Shown here: positions 58,675-64,000 of the stretch, in pieces
Layout of the letters: every line of letters begins with the position of its first letter
How positions within the stretch are numbered: position 1 is the first letter of the stretch
Assembly: GCA_033064195.1 (NCBI GenBank)
Contig: JARBJD010000288.1
Span: 1-64,000 of the forward strand
DNA: 64,000 nucleotides
Reading direction: 5' to 3'
Origin: Blattamonas nauphoetae
Lineage: Eukaryota; Preaxostyla; Oxymonadida
Translations under genes and position numbers: made by a program
Notes under the pieces: generated by a model
Told to the model about the DNA's origin: nothing
The model's database searches: none
What the model saw: only the letters and a program-made list of their open reading frames with translations

Positions 58675-61600
58675 CCTTTTCGCAACACACGAACATCACA
58701 ACTGTCCCCTCTTGCGGTGATCAGAGTGTTGTCTTGTGTCAAGTCAAGTTCCCTTTCCAGTTGTGCTTCGTCTCCAACCTCAATCTCGGATGGATTGGCG
58801 TGGACAAGATGTCTGTCTGCTTCGTCCAAACTGTGACATGAAGTGAAGCTACCACCACAGCTCGCAATGTCACGGCCATCAGAACCAACAAAGATCTGAG
58901 AATTGGAGTAAAACCACAGATACACGAGAAGTGTTGGAGAAGAGAATCGACTTTCTGATGGTTCGTTCAGATCCAGTGATTGAGAGAGTGAACTCTCATC
59001 CGAATGGATTGATGGGAAGCCAGATTCCTGTTTGGAAGTGATCACATTCGACAAGTCCCAGCCTCGAACCGAGATCCGAACTGCATCCTCAGACGAAGGC
59101 GATTTCTTCACATTCGCAAAGTTCACACGCGACAATCGAATCGAAATTGCTCCATCAATGGAGACAATCGCACTCACTGAGGCATCAGCCAGAAGATCAG
59201 AGAAGGCAACATCATCCCTCTCAATCTTAAGGTCACTCCACGCTTTGTTTGACATGGCTGCGATAGTTGGCGGACTGGCCGCAATGATTGGAGAGAGAAT
59301 CGGCCGAGTTGGATTGGCTGTGGTGAATTGAGTGTCCAACACGCGCAGACTGCCAGCATGGCACACGATGAGTGACGAGACCAGATCAATGTAGAGTTTG
59401 AAGTGTCAGGTCTCGATCGTCACTTCAGCTGTCGGGGAGACAACTTCGCAAAGACCGATTTCTGCTTTCCAAACAAACTTCAGATCAAAAACAGAAATCA
59501 GTCCATCGTTGCCGACCAACAGCAGAACGGAATCTCGTGAATCAGCATCATAACCTTTTCGGAATGTGGTGGCTGCCCGGGGATCTGAAGTTTTGTCAAA
59601 CCGCGTCAGGAGTGCTGACTGTTGCTCGACAAATGCTGTTTCAAAGAAGTATAGTTCGTTCTTCACCAGAATCGGAATCTGGACGAACGACCCATTGTCG
59701 TTCTTTTGGTGAAAGAACTCAAACACTGAAGAGATGTCCGAGCATTCTGCATTCTTCTGGATTGGGTAAGAGGCATTCGATTTCATGTTTGATCTGCTTG
59801 CTACAAATTGTCGTGGTTCCAAGTTGAAAGACTGCTCAAGATCATCCTCGATGTGCACATGTCTTGTGCCCGTTGACAAAGACTGACTGCTCAGAGACCA
59901 GCCTGTAGTTTTCAGTGTGGAGAGCACAGACGGGAGAGATGGGAGAGACTCGGCAAACGATTTCGCAATGTAGATGTCCGATCCTTCACAGAAACAATCC
60001 CCGTTCGATCCAGCAAATCGGTTGAAAACCAGTTCACATTGGTCTGAGCACACTCCATCAAGAAAGAACCCTGCTCCCTTCTTCGCTGAGCAATTCGAAA
60101 ACAACGCGAAAGGCTGTGGCCAGAATACTATTGCGTAACCAGTCTCGAGTTGGAGAGAAAAGGGGGTCTTTGCTTGGAAGAACAATCCTCCACCAAATTC
60201 AGCCGAACAGTTGACAAAGTTGGCACTCAGTGAAATCTGAGTCCTGTCAGGATCATCGCATTCCATCCACAAACCACCTCCGTTTTGAATGGCTGAACAG
60301 CCAACAAACGCACATGTCAGAGAAGTCACATTGCAGTTCCGAAGGAAAACTGCTCCGCCGTTCCGAGCTCGGCAGTTGAGGAAGGGTCCGGCATCGAGCG
60401 TCGAGATCTCCGTGTTTTGCGCATTGAGGAAAGCTCCATCGAGATCTGTGGTGAGATCTGCCACACAGCGAACTGAGTCTTTTCGATAGAATTTGAATGA
60501 GAATGAACCAGCGATACATTGAATGCAAGAAGCTCCTGTGAAAGCCATGTTCACAAATGCTGTATCCTGGAAAGAGACAGATCCCATGGACTGGATGAAT
60601 GGCCTGCTCATCTCCCTCCCATCAGAAGAGACTGAGACGAGTCGTAGTGTGACGGCTGAAGACGAGTCAAGTGTGATCATTGGGTCGGTCTGCTGACAAT
60701 CCAAAAAAAGCTTGCAACCAGTAACAGTGAGGGTATGCCCTGTTGTGAGAGTGAAGAGGCTCCCAATGGAGTCACTGGCTTGTCGAATTGTTGTGAATAG
60801 AGGTTTCATTTCTTCGCTGTAGAATACTAGATTCATGTCCAGTCGTGATTGATGAATGAGAAATTCCTCTCTTCTTGACTACACATCGCAGTAGAATGAC
60901 GGATCTGATTGCAGCGAGAGCTGATGATAATCAAGCTCAATGAAGTCACTCCAGAGGAGGATATGTAAGCGATTTTTCATTTTAAGGAGCCAATCATCAT
61001 CGTCGATGATATCGAGGTAGACTATTGGAGTGGGGTCAGGATGAATATCTCCATTTTCGACAATTGATGGAGAGTGGCTCATCGAGTTGACTCTCATGAA
61101 TGCCCATCTGTCGATGTTTGACAGTTTGAAGTCAAAAAGAAGGATGTCGTGGGCGTCGTTTGTTTTCTCCCCTTGATTCTTGAGGAAATATCCAGAAATG
61201 GTGATGTTCCCCGGACGGTTGGAGTGAGAGAGGAAGAGAGCCCCTACTCGTCCCTTCCGAGAGATGCAGTTCGAGAAATGTGAGTCGACATTGAACCCTC
61301 CAAACTCTTCTGCATCAATCGCTGCAGCTCCTTTTCCTTCTGTTCTTGTCAGTCTGTGGAAGATGCAAAATGTTGTTGTGAACTTCCCACCAGACATGAT
61401 CCAAATTGCACAATGTGTGGAAACAATGTTTCGAAGAAGGACTGCTCTCATCGTGAATTCTGCTGATGTGGATATCTTGATGAGAGGGCAATCGGTTGAA
61501 GTGATGTTCTCAAGTTGACTATCTTCAAAAGAGATTGATCCAGCTGAGAAGTCGAACAGTGGAACGGTGACAGAATGAACATTGACAATCTGCAATGCAG

Positions 61601-64000
61601 ACAAGATGATTGTTTTAGTTGAGCGACATTCCACAAGCCGCTGTCCTTCGAGTGGAGAGAGAATGAAGTCCTTCACTGTCACAGAGGCATCGAAATCTAT
61701 GCCCAGAGCGAATGTTGTCATCATCGATGAATTTTTGACCGTGTCAAGAGGATAGTGTCCTCGGATCGTCAACATTTCACTCATTGAAGAGATTGTTGTT
61801 GGTTCAAATGACCCTGGACACACGTTGATTGTGAAAACTTTTACTTCGTTCGCTTTCGTCAGAGCATTCGCGAGTGTTCCACAAGGCTGGTCTTTCGTGC
61901 AGTTAGTTCCTTCTCCATCGTCCGACACGACAATCAACGAATCATCGATTGTCCAATCATCCACTGATTCAGTGCATCCGCACACAACACAAGGCGAACC
62001 GAGAGACCAATCAGGATCTGTTTGAGCAGTATTGTTTTGGAAATTGGAGAAGAAGATGGAATATTCCGTCTGTCCAGAAAATGCACCACCCTTCACAGCC
62101 GAAGTCGACTCGAAAGTCGAGAACGAGACGCTGCAACAGGAACAGAAGCACGCTCCGCCTTGTCCGGCCAGGACCGAGCATTCAGAGAATGACGACCTCG
62201 TAATTGTGTGAAACCCAGGTGCTTGGAATAACAGCGCTGCTCCGCCGACTTCCGTAAAAGTGTCGTCGGATATGCATTTCGAGAAGGTACATTCTTCAAT
62301 GAAGACGATGATAGGAGATTGACCTTGGATATCTGTTGTGGTGATGGCCAATCCTTCTCCATTATTTGAACGTATGTCTGAGAATGAGCAGCGTGTCACC
62401 GTCAGAGGTGCAGGAGTTTGAAGACACAGAGCGAGGCCGTTCTGATTTTCAATTTCTGCATCGCGAGACATGTGTTCGAAAGAACAATTTGTAAAAGAAA
62501 TTGGGTTGACTATCGTAGCATAGAAATATGACTGTTCAGGAGGACGGAGTGTGTCCGCAATCTGAGTGAAGAAGCTGAATCCTTCAGAGTCGATTCGACT
62601 AAGATTGTGACATGTGTATGGTGGACGAGAATAAGGTAAAACTCTTCGGAGAAAGTGAGAATAATACTCGGCGACGATGATGTCCAGAGATGGCGACGGT
62701 GTGGACTCGCAATGAGTGAAAGTGGTGTTCTTGCTTAGAAATGTCCCACCAAGGTTAAAGTCTTCCATAATCGTTCCCTGAAGGGCCCCCACGCTGTTTG
62801 AGATGGAGTTTCCGAGTGAGGACTGTGAGAGCTGAGAAGGGATGCAAAGAGGCATGTCTTTCGTCGACGTCACATTTGAGAAGTGTGAAGAGACAATCCG
62901 AGATGAGATATCACAATTCTCATCGACTCTCGAAATATGGGGTTGAAGACGAAATGCAAGGGAATTTCCATTTTTCAGAGTGGCAGAGGAGATCGACGAA
63001 GAGATAAGCGTCAAAGAGACAGAAGATGGACTGGTCGAGGGCAATACATGGATGAAAGAGCCAACAAGAGAATCTGAAGCAATGAGTTGAGTTTCCATCA
63101 CTCGAAGGGTAGAGCTCGATTCTGACGACTCCGAAGTGATCAGGAACGGTGATTTAGCTCCTGAGACATTTATCGAACATCCTGACCTCGTTCAGGGAGA
63201 TTGATGTGATATCTTCCATTTTTGTGTCCAACACTGTCCCATTTCCTGAAGAGCGAGTAATCGACGATATTTCACATGATTCAAGAGTCAGTGAGCCAGA
63301 CATGTGGGTGATCAGTGGTTTGTTGGCGATGACAAAAGATGAGAGTGAGCAGTCTGTCAGTTCAATCGAGCCAGATTCCACAACGAACAGAGAATCAGTT
63401 CTTCCCAACGGTTCCACATTCTGGGATGGATTCGAAGTGAGAGGAACGAACTTCAGGTTCGTGAATGCGAGAGACGAGCTGCGCGATGTGAAGGTTGTCG
63501 AACTTGACACAGAAAGGGTCTGTTTCGTGTCGTCCGATGTTTTGACTGAGAGATCCTTCGTTGCAATGAATCCAGTTGTTTCAGTCAGAGCACTGCAGAC
63601 AACAATCGCTTCTCCATCACCAACATTCTCGACATTGGCTGAGAGTGAGGAGCACGGAAGAGCAGAAAGTCCACATTTCGGGTGATCTCTTCCCTCAGAA
63701 TCAACAAACATCGTTATTCCTTCATACGGATGCCAGTGATAGATCAGCTCATCCACTCTCCCAGTATCGATCTCGACAAACTCGTCGATCTGGGCTTTCG
63801 AGAAGCGTGCTCCATTCGTTGTCAGAGTCGGTCCCCAAGTTGTGAATTGTGTGGCGATAGATTCAATCGATGATGATTCCAGTTCTGTCGAGGAGAGAAC
63901 GAGTACATGGCTTCCAGCTGCTTGTGACGAAATGTCTGTGATGGGTTTTGTTCCACTTGAGGAGATTGTCGCGCCGAGATGAAGACAGATGGCTGATCCG

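Larger units (their letters stand above)
55980..64000 (-). pseudogene. Second beta-helix / TM / pseudokinase locus, broken, runs off window
   Basis: A host surface-type gene of the same layout as 38528-47074. The beta-helix part is open from the window edge to 63154 and 63101-58674. In-frame TAG (60879-60881) and TGA (59406-59408), and a frame change near 63180, interrupt it. A MITE (58073-58674) separates it from the segment before the membrane span. The span (LPWLIPLVISLALLLLVGLV) lies near 57620-57720. The kinase-like tail includes SHWVMFDEAGNVCLKL (57320 region), HWAPPEL and FSLGLVLCKIETGQVPF (56230-56340), and lacks HRD and DFG. About 650 bp of non-coding sequence (56445-57080) splits the tail. 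The C-terminus is at 55980. With all three stop types and an insertion, this copy is a pseudogene. Confidence 0.8.

Noticed and set aside
44258-60881. Alternative genetic code with a reassigned stop codon
   Set aside because: TAA, TAG and TGA all occur in frame in the surface loci, while the DENN, coiled-coil and metallophosphoesterase genes have clean frames ending at TAA or TGA. Decay explains it better.

Overview
This window reads as nuclear DNA of an anaerobic protist. My best guess is an oxymonad-type metamonad (Blattamonas/Monocercomonoides group). The reasons are: host genes cut by very short GT-AG introns (31 to about 120 nt); large surface proteins of beta-helix type that end in a membrane span and a kinase-like tail; large helical proteins I cannot match to model-organism families; and a Polinton/Maverick element. 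The organism assignment is inference. No rRNA, tRNA, CRISPR array or bacterial-style operon was seen.

Layout: 1-490 is a GA-rich tandem repeat. About 784-14870 is a Polinton fossil with a decayed protein-primed DNA polymerase, integrase, packaging ATPase, two related capsid genes and several small genes. A T-rich motif lies directly before most of its start codons. Next come a host gene fragment, a 27-bp minisatellite (15537-16105), a beta-helix remnant, a possible minus-strand gene and a foldback repeat (about 17530-18290).

18480-29970 is the most gene-like stretch: a large helical protein (-), a DENN-domain protein (+, 21282-24855), a coiled-coil protein (-), a secreted calcineurin-like metallophosphoesterase (-, 26174-28092) and another helical multi-exon gene (+). 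31817-33389 is a near-perfect giant palindrome with arms of about 715 bp. Decayed beta-helix remnants follow (33.9-35.9 kb).

37491-64000 holds two surface-protein loci of the beta-helix / membrane span / pseudokinase type, both on the minus strand. The first (38528-47074) has one in-frame stop; the second (55980 to the window edge) is clearly broken and carries a small transposon. Between them lie a large helical protein (+, about 48090-51683) and a second metallophosphoesterase gene (-, 51985-53799) with the same five-exon layout as the first.

Functionally, the host part suggests membrane traffic (DENN), secreted or lysosomal phosphoester hydrolysis (metallophosphoesterase pair) and a diversifying set of surface adhesin/receptor-like proteins whose cytoplasmic kinase-like domain lacks the usual catalytic motifs. 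Small repeats (hAT-like MITEs, foldbacks, minisatellites) cluster around the surface-protein genes and the Polinton. This fits a region where the conserved genes stay open while surface genes and mobile elements decay.
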